64,000 nucleotides of DNA from Mya arenaria (GCF_026914265.1 NC_069123.1:51592949-51656948); one strand, 5' to 3'. Numbered from the stretch's first letter, positions 25,235-38,400 are shown. Translations and numbers: made by a program. Notes: generated from the sequence alone by a model not told the origin.

Positions 25235-25820
25235 CGGTTAAGTGTCTAACAATACCTCAAGAAATTATATTTCTTGTGCGTTTCGTTTCTTTGTTAGAGT
25301 TATAATCGTGTGTTTAGTTTTTTCCCTCTGATAAAACTTATCTAAAACGATAAATGATAAAAAAAATAATGTGTTTTTTTTTATATCCACGTTGTCCGAT
25401 ACATAATTTGACTCATTTATATCCAGTTATTAAAGAATAATCTTGCCGTTCCTTTCCTAATTAACTTCCGGTTATAACTATTGTACCTATCATCGGTTTT
25501 GTGATGGTGTTTTCTATAACTTCCTTATATATGAGCTCACAATTATATTTCGCCATACATGTACAAGTTAAGCAGTTTCCGACCGCTTGGGCAAAGTGTT
25601 GAGTACCGTATGACTTGTTATTACTAGTATTATGAATAAAGGGAAAAGCGAGCATATTTCAGTATTCTAAAACACTTCTAGATGCAAGCGTGGTGGGAGT
25701 ATTATAATGTATGCATGTGATGTACATACTCTGAAGGCATTAACGTGATCATTATGGTCCACTTTAGGTGGTCGTCTAGCCGTCGTCTACTTGTACATAT
25801 TTCATATAAGCATTCTCAGT
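25235..25820. promoter_or_regulatory. 5' flank of GTPase copy 1
   Basis: This non-coding interval separates the start codon from the 47-bp minisatellite. It should hold the 5' UTR and promoter. It aligns with 47,071-47,480 upstream of GTPase copy 2 (shared phrases include TAACTTCCTTATATATGAGC and CATTATGGTCCACTTTAG), showing that the duplicated block covers the upstream region. No specific promoter element is claimed. Confidence 0.4.
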
Positions 25821-25821
25821 G

Positions 25822-28710
25822 TCAATCCTTTCAAATATTGTACAAACTTCATTGCAGCATCCCAACTGGCCATCCTTTCAAATGATATACAGACTTTATT
25901 GGTCCTCCTTGCAAATGTTAATACTTCATGTCAGCATCCCGGCTAGCCATCCTTTCAAGTGTTATACATACTTCATGTCAGCATCCCGACTGGCCATCCT
26001 TTCAAGTGTTATACATACTTCATGTCAGCATTCTGGCTAGCCATTCTTTCAAAAGTTATACATACTTCATGTCAGCATCCCGACTGGCCATCCTTTCAAA
26101 AGTTATATATACTTTATGTCAGCATCCCGACTGGCCATCGTTTTCAAAAGTTATACAAACTTTATGGCAGCATCCCAACTGGCCATCCTTTCAAAAGTTA
26201 TACATACTTCATGGCAGCATCCCGACTGGCCATTCTTTCAAATGTTATACATACTTTATGTCAGAATCCCGACTGGCCATCGTTTTTAAATGGTATACAC
26301 ACTTCATGTCAGCATCCCGATTGGCCATCCTTTTAAAAAAATTACATACTTCATGTCAGCATCCCGACTGGCCATCCTTTCAATAGTTATACATACTTCA
26401 TGTCAGCAACCCGACTGGTCATCCTTTCAAATGTTATACATACCTCATGTCTGCATCCCGACTGGCCATCCTTTCAAATGTTATACATACCTCATGTCAG
26501 TATCCCGACTGGCCATCCTTTCAAATGTTATACATACTTCATGGCAGCATCCCGACTGGCCATCCTATCAGATGTTATACATACTTCATGTCAGCATCCC
26601 GACTAGCCATCGTTTAATTGTTATACATACTTCATGTCAGCAACCCGACTAGCCATCCTTTATTGTTATACATACTTCATGTCAGCGTCCCGACTGGCCA
26701 TCCTTTAATTGTTATACATACTTCATGTCAGCATCCCGATTGGCCATCCTTAAATTGTTATACAAACTTCATGTCAGCATCCCGACTGGCCATCCTTTCA
26801 GATGTTATGCATACTTCATGTCAGCATCCCGACTGGCCATCCTTTCAGATGTTATACATACTTCATGTCAGCATCCCGACTGGCCATCCTTTCAGATGTT
26901 ATACATACTTCATGTCAGCAACCCGACTGGCCATCCTTTCAAAAGTTATACACACTTCATGTCAGCAACCCGACTGGCCATGATTTCAAAAGTTATACAC
27001 ACTTCATGTCAGCATCCCGACTGGCCATCCTTCTAAAAATATACATACTTTATGTCAGCATCCCGACTGGCCATCCTTTCAAATGTTATACATACTTTAT
27101 GTCAGCATCCCGACTGGCCATCCTTCTAAAAATATACATACTTCATGTCTGCATCCCGACTGGCCATCCTTTCAAAAGATATACATACTTCATGTCAGCA
27201 GTTCGACTGGCCATCCTTTCAAATGTTATATATACTTCATGTCAGCATCCCGACTGGCCATTCTTTCAAATGTTATACATACTTCATGTCAGCAACCCGA
27301 CTGGCCATCCCTTCAAATGTTATACATACTTCAAGTCAGCATCCCGACTGGCAATCCTTTCAAAAGTTATACACACTTCATGTCAGCATCCCGACTGGCA
27401 ATCCTTTCAAATATTATACATACTTCATGTCAGCATCTCGACTGGCCATCCTTTCAAATGTTATACATACTTCATGTCAGCATCCCGACTGGCCATCCCT
27501 TCAAATGTTATACATACTTTATGTCAGCATCCCGACTGGCCATCCTTTCAAATGTTATACATACTTTATGTCAGCATCCCGACTGGCCATCCTTTCAAAT
27601 GTTATATATACTTCATTTCAGCATCCCGACTGGCCATTCTTTCAAATGTTATACATACTTCATGTCTGCATCCCGACTGGCCATTCTTTCAAATGTTATA
27701 CATACTTTATGTCAGCATCCCGACTGGCCATCCTTTCAAATGTTATATATACTTCATTTCAGCATCCCGACTGGCCATCCTCTCAGATGTTATACATACT
27801 TTGTGTCAGCATCCCGACTGGCCATCCTTTCAAATGTTATACATACTTTATGTCAGCATCCCGACTGGCCATCCTTTCAAATGTTATACATACTTTATGT
27901 CAGCATCCCGACTGGCCATCCTTTCAAATGTTATACATACTTTATGTCAGCATCCCGACTGGCCATTCTTTCAAATGTTATATATACTTCATTTCAGCAT
28001 CCCGACTGGCCATCCTTTCAAATGTTATACATACTTTATGTCAGCATCCCGACTGGCCATCCTTCTAAAAATATACATACTTCATGTCTGCATCCCGACT
28101 GGCCATCCTTTCAAAAGATATACATACTTCATGTCAGCAGTCCGACTGGCCATCCTTTCAAATGTTATATATACTTCATGTCAGCATCCCGACTGGCCAT
28201 CCTTTTAAAAGTGATACATACTTTATTTCAGCATCCCGACTGGCCATTCTTTCAAATGTTATACATACTTTATGTCAGCATCCCGACTGGCCATCCTTTC
28301 AAATGTTATATATACTTCATTTCAGCATCCCGACTGGCCATCCTTTCAAATGTTATACATACTTTATGTCAGCATCCCGACTGGCCATCCTTTCAAATGT
28401 TATACATACTTTATGTCAGCATCCCGACTGGCCATCCTTTCAAATGTTATATATACTTCATGTCAGCATCCCGACTGGCCATCCTCTCAGATGTTATACA
28501 TACTTTGTGTCAGCATCCCGACTGGCCATTCTTTAAACTGCATAATTCATGGCAGCATCCAATTTGGGCATCCTTTCAAATGATGTACGCAATTCATGGC
28601 AGTATACCGAAAGGCCATCCTTTAAACTGCCTAATTCATTTCAGCAATCCATTTGACAATCCTTCCAAAAGGTGTCCACAATTCATAACACTATCCGCAC
28701 TAGTTACCCT
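25822..28710. repeat. 47-bp minisatellite, about 61 units
   Basis: Tandem units of 47 bp, core phrase GCATCCCGACTGGCCATCC followed by TTTCAAATGTTATACATAC. Edge units (25,822-25,900 and 28,540-28,710) are the most diverged; the middle is homogeneous. Because 47 is not a multiple of three and the unit has no plus-strand stop, all three plus frames stay open for hundreds of codons; the frames repeat every 47 residues and are not protein genes. A higher-order repeat of about 940 bp (20 units) links 27,121 and 28,060. It begins about 590 bp upstream of the GTPase copy 1 start codon. Confidence 0.95.
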
Positions 28711-29587
28711 TAAATATATATATATATCTATATAAACGTATAACGCATACAAGGCACACTAGGCATACTAGTATATATATATAAACTAGGTATGTTTATC
28801 AAGGATTGTTAGGTACCGCCTTGGAACGGTCAGTAAAATGTAAATTTACTGGAGGTTTAAACCAGTTTATGTGCACAAACCTCACTCTTATCCCAAAAAT
28901 CCTAAATAAAGATAAAACGCAAAAGGTAAATCTTATCAAAGTATGCATTAACTTGAGGAAACCCCAAGTACTTTTATGTTTAGTGATCCCAACTCTATCT
29001 GCAGACGGAGGAATACAATTCAGAGCACCTAATGCAAAAACGTTTCGAAGATACGATACAGTCATTGTTTGAAACGATTAACATCATACACATTCTGCCT
29101 TATAAAATAAAAGGTTTAAATCTGTATGATCATAGAGTTTTATAATAAAAAGCATCATTGTATCTAATTGTAGCATTTCTTGACCTTGGTGTAACCACGC
29201 TTAAATATGTTGGAAATTTGGTGGACATGAATGGAGATATATGGGCTTATTATTAAAAGTAAAATATATATTATTGGTTTTCTTTTTTTCATTTGGAATA
29301 AAATTAGGTAACTTGCCTTTCCGTTAATAAGATCCAAAAGATTTGTTCAGATTTTCTTTGAAATTATTCAATTCCTTCTGATTGTTTATTAACCTTAATG
29401 ATACTTACTAGATGAAAATATGTATAGTACATAATTAACTCACGAACAATTAAAATGACTTCTCAATGAGTGCACTACATAGAAACACTGCAAATTCTTA
29501 GTAAAACTTAAAGCGTTTGCTATTCGAAGATGTAGGATATAAAGACATGTTTAAATTAAAGTAAATTACACAATATTTACTATATTG
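28711..29587. other. non-coding interval
   Basis: Short AT dinucleotide runs near 28,715-28,785, then AT-rich sequence. Overlapping 88-aa open frames on both strands at 28,799-29,072 show no domain. I see nothing else. Confidence 0.35.
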
Positions 29588-30130
29588 TGATCATAATTGT
29601 ACATTTACAGCTTACTTTGCACAACGGTGGCATATATGCCCATGGGGCCGGGTGTTCTCCTTTTGTCTTCATAATTCCATTTACTGATGTATAAAACACA
29701 CGTCGCGGAAATAAACGAATTTCTTACCAACTCACTCACTCACTCACTCACTCACTCACTCACTCACTCACTCACTCACTCACTCACTCACTCACTCACT
29801 CACTCACTCACTCACTCACTCACTCACTCACTCACTCACTCACTCACTCACTCACTCACTCACTCACTCACTCACTCACTCACTCACTCACTCACTCACT
29901 CACTCACTCACTCACTCACTCACTCACTCACTCACTCACTCACTCACTCACTCACTCACTCACTCACTCACTCACTCACTCACTCACTCACTCACTCACT
30001 CACTCACTCACTCACTCACTCACTCACTCACTCACTCACTCACTCACTCACTCACTCTTCCACTCACTCACTCTTCCACTCAGTCACTCACTCGCTCGCT
30101 CACTCGCTCGCTCGCTCGCTTACTTACTCC
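29588..30130 (+). repeat. retroposon 3' end with expanded (CACT)n tail
   Basis: The 140-bp body matches 15,153-15,290 (GTGATCATAATTGTA, GCCCATGGG, TTTACTGATGTATA, AATAAAC). It is followed by about 80 uninterrupted CACT units from 29,733 to about 30,056, then imperfect CACT/CGCT units to 30,130. The open frame of repeated Ser-Leu-Thr-His is a by-product of the tetranucleotide and not a gene. Confidence 0.85.
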
Positions 30131-30657
30131 ATGCATACTTTGACCAGCACAATTGCGTTCATTTCCCCTATAATGACATCAACCTCGCAATTCATTCCTT
30201 ATATTTACACCAATCGTTCATTATTTAATTCAAGAGTTGTTAAAAAATATTTCATTTCATTAAGGATAACCTTTAAGTAATCCTTTCAGTAATCCTTTCT
30301 TACCCATTCTAGCACACCGGATAGGCATTTCCGGTGAATTCAGCCGTGCTGGAAATGCGCTGTGACGTAATACTTTCATTTTCTTTTATTAAACACTAAT
30401 TGTAACCATAGTTATGAGATTTCAATAGATGAGTTCGATTAACATTAACTTTCCAAAATTATTCCTTAAAAACAAAACAAAATAACCCTTAAAAGACGTG
30501 ATATCGAAGGAACTTATTAACGTATGCGGTGAATACAAATTACTGCGCGTCATGACGTCAGTAAACATCATCGCACGCACTTTTTGGTGAAATGTACAAA
30601 CACGCGCTTTCTTATGTATTTTCTTCACAAAAAATGTAATTAAAGGTATGCTAGAAA
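30131..30657. other. non-coding interval
   Basis: No gene or known repeat is recognised. Confidence 0.35.
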
Positions 30658-30809
30658 AAATATCTATCATGTGTGTCCGTTCCGGATAGAAAAAAACCGA
30701 CCCTCGGGCACGCTGCGTAGCCGGTAACTCGGCAAGCCTCGTTACCTGGCAACGCAGGTGCCCTCGGGTCGGATTTTTCTATCCGGAACGGGAACACATG
30801 ACAGATATT
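30658..30809. repeat. 150-bp near-perfect palindrome
   Basis: Two arms of about 72 bp, containing GTTCCGGATAGAAAAA and CCTCGGGnnC, pair around a centre near 30,734 with only a handful of mismatches. It is GC-rich against AT-rich flanks and would form a strong hairpin as single-stranded DNA or RNA. It has no coding role. It could be a tiny foldback MITE. Confidence 0.85.
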
Positions 30810-31159
30810 ATTCTGTAAATAGAACGACCCGACTGTAACTGGAAACATTATTTTTCAAATGACGTCACAAAAACGCGGGAAAAGATCAACCACTTGAAAT
30901 AACTTTTAAATGTAAAATTGAAACACTTTTAGCAACAATACGTTTAAAATATAATAACTTAACACTTTCTAAAATGTTGATATATATTTTACGGGACCTG
31001 TTGACACAATACTAACAATGACAAGATCAATAGTTTGCATGTATATTGTTATGCGATGAATTGCGATCCGAACATATCCGATGATGTTGCGTTCATCGAT
31101 TGATAAACGCAATTGCAGAAAGGCAGTTCATTTAAGGAATGTAAGTTGAGGTGTAAATA

Positions 31160-31568
31160 TAAAACATTAATGCATAATAAAACATGTTTTTATGATAAAC
31201 ACATGTATTCAATTCACACATGTATACTATTATTCAAATAGCAAAAAAAAGGATATAAATAAATCATCATATGAAGCATTAATGAATAATACACCGTGGT
31301 CATATATCATTTCAACCAAATTTCAAGCCCTTACCGACAAACACCCAATGTAATTTACAATAAGTGAGAAATATAATAATGAATATAACGTTTAAACAAA
31401 TTGTATAAATATATTCAGTCGGAGTTCAAGTCTTTACTAGAATGTTTGAATGTTTATTCAAAAGGAAAGTTTTATACTTAAATTTAAACGATGCCAATTT
31501 ATGGACAATTCGTATTTCATGTGTGTTATGTGCATAGGCTATGCAGTGTGTTATGCTGTACTTCTCGT
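31160..31568 (-). mobile_element. LINE 3' fragment, the other part of the A2 LINE
   Basis: Aligns with 18,145-18,565 (for example AGGATATAAATAAATCATCA and ACCGACAAACACCCAATG). Homology stops at GCTGTACTTCT, exactly where the LINE copy in block A2 begins at 42,781. The two pieces together cover the LINE seen unbroken at 17,989-20,520. Confidence 0.75.
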
Positions 31569-31602
31569 TTTTGGACTAGGGCACTTGTGGCCTAGTTCAT
31601 AG

Positions 31603-32223
31603 CACAGTTACTTGGTATTTGGACTGCATTTTTTGGCCAGTCGAGTGATTGGTCCCTAGGGTGATCTCTTGGATTGAGAATCATAAAAAATGTGTTTTAG
31701 TACTCTACGATACACATAATAAACATATAATCAACTTTTTGTCGTTTATTTTTACATATTAAATATGATACAATTCTTTATCATTCACAAGTTATGAAGG
31801 TTAGCCGATTTCGGGTTGAGACATATGTGTGGAAACGAGCTCAGATCTACAAGAATTTTTCGATAAAACAACTGTATACGTCGCATGCATGTTCAGAAGG
31901 AAGTTATCTCCAAGATGCAATCGCTCAACAAGCACAAACTAGTAGTGTTATCGCAATTTTCTTTGACAACTCTGCCAAGAATACTGTTTTTTTACCGACT
32001 CACAAATCTTCGCCAGTCATAACTTGTGAATGATAAAGAATGTATGAAATTTTCAAAATATTTAATGTATAAAAATAAATAACACAAAGTTGATTATTTG
32101 TTTATTACGTGTATCATAGAGTACTAGAACACTTTTGTTTTATGATTCTCCGTCCAAGAGATCACCCTAGGGACCAATCGCTCGACTGGCCAAAAAATGC
32201 AGTCCAAATACCAAGTAACTGTG
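31603..32223. mobile_element. hAT-type MITE, 621 bp
   Basis: The ends CACAGTTACTTGGTATTTGG and its inverse start TIRs of roughly 190 bp. GTTCATAG flanks both sides (31595-31602, 32224-32231), an 8-bp target-site duplication as made by hAT transposases. The duplicated locus at 57,333-57,340 carries a single GTTCATAG and no element, an empty site. The 79-aa open frame inside has no known domain. Confidence 0.9.
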
Positions 32224-33428
32224 GTTCATAGCCGTAAACGCGCTATCTGCATTCTCAAGCCGCATCTGGGGGTTCACTGACGTAATGTATTTATACGCTG
32301 TATTTTGATTGGATTGCCGTTAGCGAATTTGAATAATCAAAGTAGTACCAGAACTGATTACAATGAAAACATCCAATAAAAATAGTTCTCCTAACAATTA
32401 AAGCTAACTGTATGCTCTTTTAATGAAGCACAAGAAATGCATACGTAGCGAGTGAGTTAATCGGGTTAACTACATGAATGTTCTTGCATACGGTCAGATT
32501 ATATGCAATAAGAATATGAACATATTGGAAAAGTACGCATCGAATTTTTTCCGTTCAATGCTCTGTATTGATAGACTGTACCCTCTTTCTCTTTTATCCG
32601 AAAAGAAACCAGTATCAGCTAACCGCGGTGCCCGTCGCGCATTCGAAATGTCTTGTGAATTCATACGTATTAAAAGCGAATAAAGCGTGCGTTCTAAGTA
32701 GAAAACAACCAGGAAAGTTGGTTTAAAAAAAGTATTGTTATCCTTTGTATACAATGTTGGTATTCCGAAGTCGGTCCCTGATCTTTTTTTCTACATAATT
32801 TGCATGTTTCCGTGATATTTTCTTTTCGATACAAAGTTTTTTTTAACTAATCATCGCATGGCACATAGCACTTTTTTTAAATACAACCTGATTTTTGGTA
32901 TCTATTGTTCAAATACTATTAATGTTATCTAAAAACCATATGCCGCGTACCTGTATAACTTTATATTTTTTAGGAAAAGTAAATCAGGGTACCAGTCTAC
33001 TTATTGACCTCAAAATTTACTCTGATCAGAGCGGCCGAATGATTTAAACATGTATGTTATCACTACTTCCGGATGCTGATGATGTGAATTTCATAGTGTT
33101 TTATTGAGGAAATTTATCAATAAAGCCGCCATTGAATGATTACCACCATCAAACGGATTTATTTTCATCTTACCGTGGGTAGCATTTTTAATTTGACACG
33201 TAAATTTTCAAGCAACACAAGTTCGTTTGATAAAATCAAGTGATTTCAATTTTCTACATTTTTTGCAAAATGGAGATAAAAAATATCAAATATGCGCATA
33301 CTTATTTATGAAGTTTCATTCTAAATGAAGCCAAATGTATGAATATGTGCACAGCATCTGTGGATAAGATGATTGTTTACCTATGTGCATAGAAATGCTC
33401 AATTTTGATTTCCTCTCTTAGTTATATA

Positions 33429-33785
33429 ATGCACCAGTCAATTGTTACCACGGCCAGGGCTGTGTTTTTACCTTTCAGGTGTCCTCGTAGCTAAAGAACT
33501 TCAGCGAACACATTATATATTACCTTTTTGTACGTGTTGTAAACATCAAAAAAATAAATATCAACATTACAGTTATGGAAGCCAGAACTAGTGTCCTCGC
33601 AATGCCGGGTGATTGCGGTGGTCTTCCCTCAAAATATATCAGGAAATTGCTCTTACCTTAGATCCCCGGGGTGTGGGGTTATTCACGGGATTTTACCACC
33701 AGTTCGTTCTCGCAGGGTAGGGGTTTTACCGGGGATTGGCTGGATGGAATCCGGGGGGGGGCGTGGTTACAATTGACTGGTGCAT
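33429..33785. mobile_element. MITE of the ATGCACCAGTCAATTG family, copy in B1
   Basis: ATGCACCAGTCAATTGTTAC at the left and GTTACAATTGACTGGTGCAT at the right form the TIRs. The GC-rich middle contains CGGGG and TACCGGGGATTGG phrases. The same insertion is present in B2 at 58,818-59,117, so it predates the B duplication. Confidence 0.85.
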
Positions 33786-34239
33786 ACTTTACAAGTTCTT
33801 TTTCTGAAGACGCTTTGTGCTCACTTTTTGTTTTCTAGCCAAGAATGAAAATCAAAAATCAGTCAGAGATACAGTATGGTGATGCATTGTTGTTGATAGA
33901 TCAATATAAAATTGTGAAATATTTGAGGGAAAGGTATTTGGTTAAATAATTTACAAGTGTAACTTTTGAGTTTTATTTAACAATGCAGTGCCGAATGTTG
34001 TGGAGATAGAATTGAATTTGTATTAATTAATCAGTTGACTTGTGGCGTTCAGGGAACAAAATCAAAATATTCAATAAAGATCCCTTATCACCCAATGTTG
34101 TGGAATAGTAAAGTAATGAAGATTTAATCTCACAACAGTCTTTCTCAAATGCTGTCAAGGATTTTTTATGCTTAGGAATATCTAACCTCGCGATGTCAGA
34201 CCAGAAATCATCTTGGCATGAGATTGGATCACTATGTAT

Positions 34240-34435
34240 CATTATGCACCAGTCAATTGTAACCACGGCTCCCACATCCGGGGGGTATACCGGGGATAGC
34301 CGGCGAAATGGGCCATGTTTTTACCTTTCAGGTGGCCCCGCAGTGCCAGGTCTTCCCGGATGGGGCTTAACCTAATGTCCCTTTGGTGCGGGGCATTTGG
34401 TTGGGACTTTACCATCAGATTATCCTTTATCAATA
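34240..34435. mobile_element. truncated MITE of the same ATGCACCAG family
   Basis: The left end ATGCACCAGTCAATTGTAAC is present, but homology stops near 34,430 and the right TIR is missing. The matching B2 copy (59,339-62,116) still has its right end, so B1 lost it by deletion. Confidence 0.75.
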
Positions 34436-34664
34436 AATCCAAGTATACATAAATGACTGTGCAAATCTTTATGTATCATCCAAATATGAGTACCTTGCAG
34501 GGTGAATGTTATTTGTAAAAATTATACTAAGTGAGCTTTCAAGATTACCTTTCCAATCGCATACACAATGCAGTTTAAAAACCTGAATAATTAAAACAAA
34601 ATCTTGGTTGTAGACCATTACTATTAAATATTTGATAAGTCACAGACATTATAAGGTACAGTTT

Positions 34665-34913
34665 AAAGGGGCTGTACTAAGTTAATGATGAAAAAGCAAA
34701 AATTTAAAGAAAATTGTAGAAAAATGACATAAACTTGGTATCGATGTGTACAATTAATGCATTGAAACTTACTTACTGATGATCCCCATAGTTTACAAAT
34801 GATTTATTTATAGCATTTATTTCGTGTTTTTCCATTAAAAAAGATCACTAGGTATTGTCGTTCCAAGACAAAAATTAAAAAAGTTGTCAAAATGAGAGTG
34901 CAGCTTTAAACTC
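34665..34913. mobile_element. hybrid of two MITE fragments
   Basis: The left part (34,665-34,855, AAAGGGGCTGTACT start) is the left half of the element that is whole at 62485-62952. It joins directly to the right end of the TTAA MITE family (GTTCCAAGACA to GAGAGTGCAGCTTTAA, 34,858-34,913). A deletion or recombination fused the two. Confidence 0.65.
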
Positions 34914-35456
34914 ATAATAAAATGTCAATGCACTTCATTTGACATAATTTTAAACAGATGAAAAAATGTTATTTTTAAAAATCACAATATATCCTTTATG
35001 TGACCTTACATTATAATGAATTTATTCAGATCAGTGACTTTTCTTGCACTTAAATGTGAACAAGAAAGCTTGGGATTGAACACTAAATGAAACAAGAATG
35101 AAATTAAATGAATCACAAAATATCATCAAAATTACACACACAACTGTTCTTTTATATACCAAAAAATGAAACTTTTTAGACTTTCAAAAATTTAACATTT
35201 ACTAAACACGGTTATATAAAATGATGAATACATTTGTAGGATTTGATATCCTACTAGATGTAACTCGGCTTCGTTCATTTTTCTAAACTATCACTCAGTG
35301 ATGAGGAATAAATTTTATTCACTGCATTGTGTTTTCTAAGTTCATGAAAATCAGAACAATTAAAACAATTCATTAACTACTGTTGATCAGTGCATATTGT
35401 GGGAGGTCATGGTTGATTTCAATGAACCACCAATAAGCCCTGCCAAAATTGGATAC

Positions 35457-38400
35457 CAGGGGCGTAACTAGGCGTACTCCTGTACGCCCGTGCGTACAAT
35501 TCGATTCCGATTTAAAAAAAATGAGAAAGGCTTAAACTTCGAAAACAGGCATAAAAACCAGAGGCTTAGGGGGTATAGGCACATAAATACTGACTCTGTG
35601 GTTTGTCAGAACTGTTTTCGAATTTATGACTTCGAAGTCAGTTTTCGGAAGAGTGATAACAAAACGTGTCCGCTTTTTTTTTAAATTTTAACTATTTCTT
35701 CAATGATGTCACGCTTGTGACGTCATCAACCAGTATATAAGTACACCGAGGTTATTCCGAGTAATCAGCCATTTCAAAATGGCATCCTCGTGTGTTTATC
35801 CGCCGTATCCGGATGTTTTTGCTAGCAGTATTCAGCCTTTGACTGATGCTCAGAAGTTTGAGCTATTGTCCACTCCATGGGACGAGGCACATTGTTGCTC
35901 TTTCCCATCAAGGTATATCTGTTAAATAATTGCTCGACACTGTACCTCGATGTACAACTATTTCATATTTGTTTACGTCGGATATGTATACTAAGCAACT
36001 AAAGTTAGGCACCGATATATCATTCATTTATTGCCTTCTGTACCGAGAATTGTATGTTTTGTTATGAAGATTTTTTCCCATGCTAGGGGATTGTACACAA
36101 GCATTAGTTTTGTAACGGGTTCTATCAATTCACTATGACGAAAGTAAATGATTCATTGGGAAGTGTGTTTATTATGAAATTAAATATGGAATAGTTTTCT
36201 TTAAGTAGCTTGTTTGGAATAAAGTCATATCATTAAAATGTTTTATAATTAGCAACCTATAGGCTTGTTATAAAGTTGTTTAGCTTTGTCTTTTGGTTGA
36301 TTTTATAACCAAATTAAACTATGCTACTTGTGTTAATATTCATATTTTATAAACCGTAGTTGGATTTGTTTTCTTTCTATTTAAAGACTGACTGAATCAG
36401 TTTCATTAAGTTATCTGTCCTATGACGGTAACTTCACCCTTGTTACATTCTTGGACTCTGTCAAGGTAGTGTGTGGTTTCCCTGTGGGCCACTCACATTT
36501 TTCATATAGGTTTTTCAATTTAAAACTTGATTATTGTAACTGAGATGTGAAAGTTCTTTGATTTGTGATAATTAACATGAATTACTTGTTTAGTTTTTTT
36601 TCTGTGTTTCTCAATATTTGACACTCGATAGAATTGTTTTAACCTTACGACATAAAGTTGCATTATGGCTTGCCTGAGCAGCTAGGTGTAGCTTGGACAT
36701 TTGTTAGTTTCCTAGTTGTTTTTGTTTTACTGTGTTATCTCCATTTGAATATAATTAATGAACTTAAATTCTTGAATAGATTGTACAAAAAAATGAAAAC
36801 ATCTCGGTTGTTTTTCACGCCCAACCTCCCTGCCTTTGCCCTGTGTCGAACCTGAGGGTTTTTGTAACCGCCCGTGCGGCTTACCACCACTCGTTGAGGT
36901 TCGGTTACAGTTAAAAAACAACAACATGCAGTACAGTACCATGATATGGTATACGATTTTGTAAATAGCAGGCAACATTGTACCAGTGTGATTATTAATC
37001 GCAGAGTAGCAAATACTTTTGAAACGTCGTCATAACATGGTAAAGCAAAAGCTTTCAATACTGTCAAAATTATACGATAAACAATTATTTTGAGTTTATT
37101 TTTATAATTTTCAAAACAAATAATGTAAGAGCAAATACATTATAATTTTATCTTATTTACAGATTCAGCGGAGGAAAACTTCGGAAGGCCCAAGGTGTCT
37201 GGTTCAGGACCCATTCATGGCTGAGGTATTCTATCAGCAAAGATGGCGTTTATTGCGCCCCGTGCTTCCTTTTCGGTGACCAGGTGGCCCGTAGTAAATA
37301 TTTGACTAGGGAACCTTTTACAGACTGGTGTAATTTTTCAAAGATTGTAGAAAGACATAGCAAATCCCAATGTCATATTGACCAATTAATTGCTGCGGAG
37401 AACTACTTGGCCGTGTTGAAAGGGCAGAAAAAAGACATTGAGTGCACAATATCATCTCAATTTAACGCCATGGTTGAAAAGAATCGTCAGATTTTAGTGT
37501 CTATTGTTGAAACAATTATTCTTTGTGGTCAGCAAAACATTGCGCTAAGGGGTCATGATGAGTCATCAAGCAATTTCCAAGCGCTGTTGCATTTCCAGGC
37601 AAAAACATAATAAGCTTCTCAATGATCATTTGGTAAATGGTGACCCTAGAACCCGGTATACATCGCCCAAGATTCAGAATGATCTGATAGGTATTTGTGG
37701 CCAACTTATAAGTGGCGATATCGTTTCGAGGTGTAACGACGCTGGCGTATTTGGTTTCATGGCGGATGAGGCAACGGACGCTGCCACTATGGAGCAGATG
37801 GCCCTATGTGTGCGCTTTGTAGATTCAGAGAGTGACGAGATACACGAGGAGTTCCTCGGGTTCTCCCAATGCGAGTCTACCACTGGAGAGGCATTAGCTA
37901 ATGCATTCATTGAAAACCTCACTAAATTAGGTATGCAAAACTATTGAAAGTAAATGTCGTGTTAGGGTCTTTGCTAAAAGATTAAAATAGCAAAAAAACC
38001 AATAAAACTTACCTACTGTTTAAAAAACGTTCTACAATGCTTATCATAACTCGTTTTAAGGTGTCAAAACGGATCAAATGCGTGGCCAGGGGTACGACGG
38101 TGCCAGCAATATGTCGGGCATACATCGTGGAGTGCAGGCGAGGATTCGATCACTCATACCAGAGGCGATATACACCCATTGCAAAGCGCATTGTTTGAAC
38201 CTCGCCATCATCCATGCATCCAAAGAGGTTTATGCCAGAAACCTTATGAGTACGGTGCAACAGGTGGCATTCGCCTTTAATTATTCCGCAAAACGCTTAC
38301 TTCAATTCCAAGAAACGCTTGCAGGAGATGATGTCAGCAGGGAAGGCATGGCGGAGCGAACGCGACTCCGATCACTTTGTGAGACTCGCTGGTCAGCACG

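Noticed and set aside
25822-28710. CRISPR-like array
   Set aside because: The units are contiguous 47-bp repeats with no unique spacers, in a eukaryotic genome.
25819-28735. Long plus-strand proteins of up to 550 aa
   Set aside because: They are translations of a 47-bp tandem repeat that is open in all three frames; codon use follows the DNA period and no start, splice or domain evidence exists.
29687-30280. 197-aa Ser-Leu-Thr-His repeat protein
   Set aside because: By-product of the CACT tetranucleotide tract.
31794-32033. 79-aa open frame
   Set aside because: Lies wholly in the middle of the hAT MITE, with no domain or splice context.
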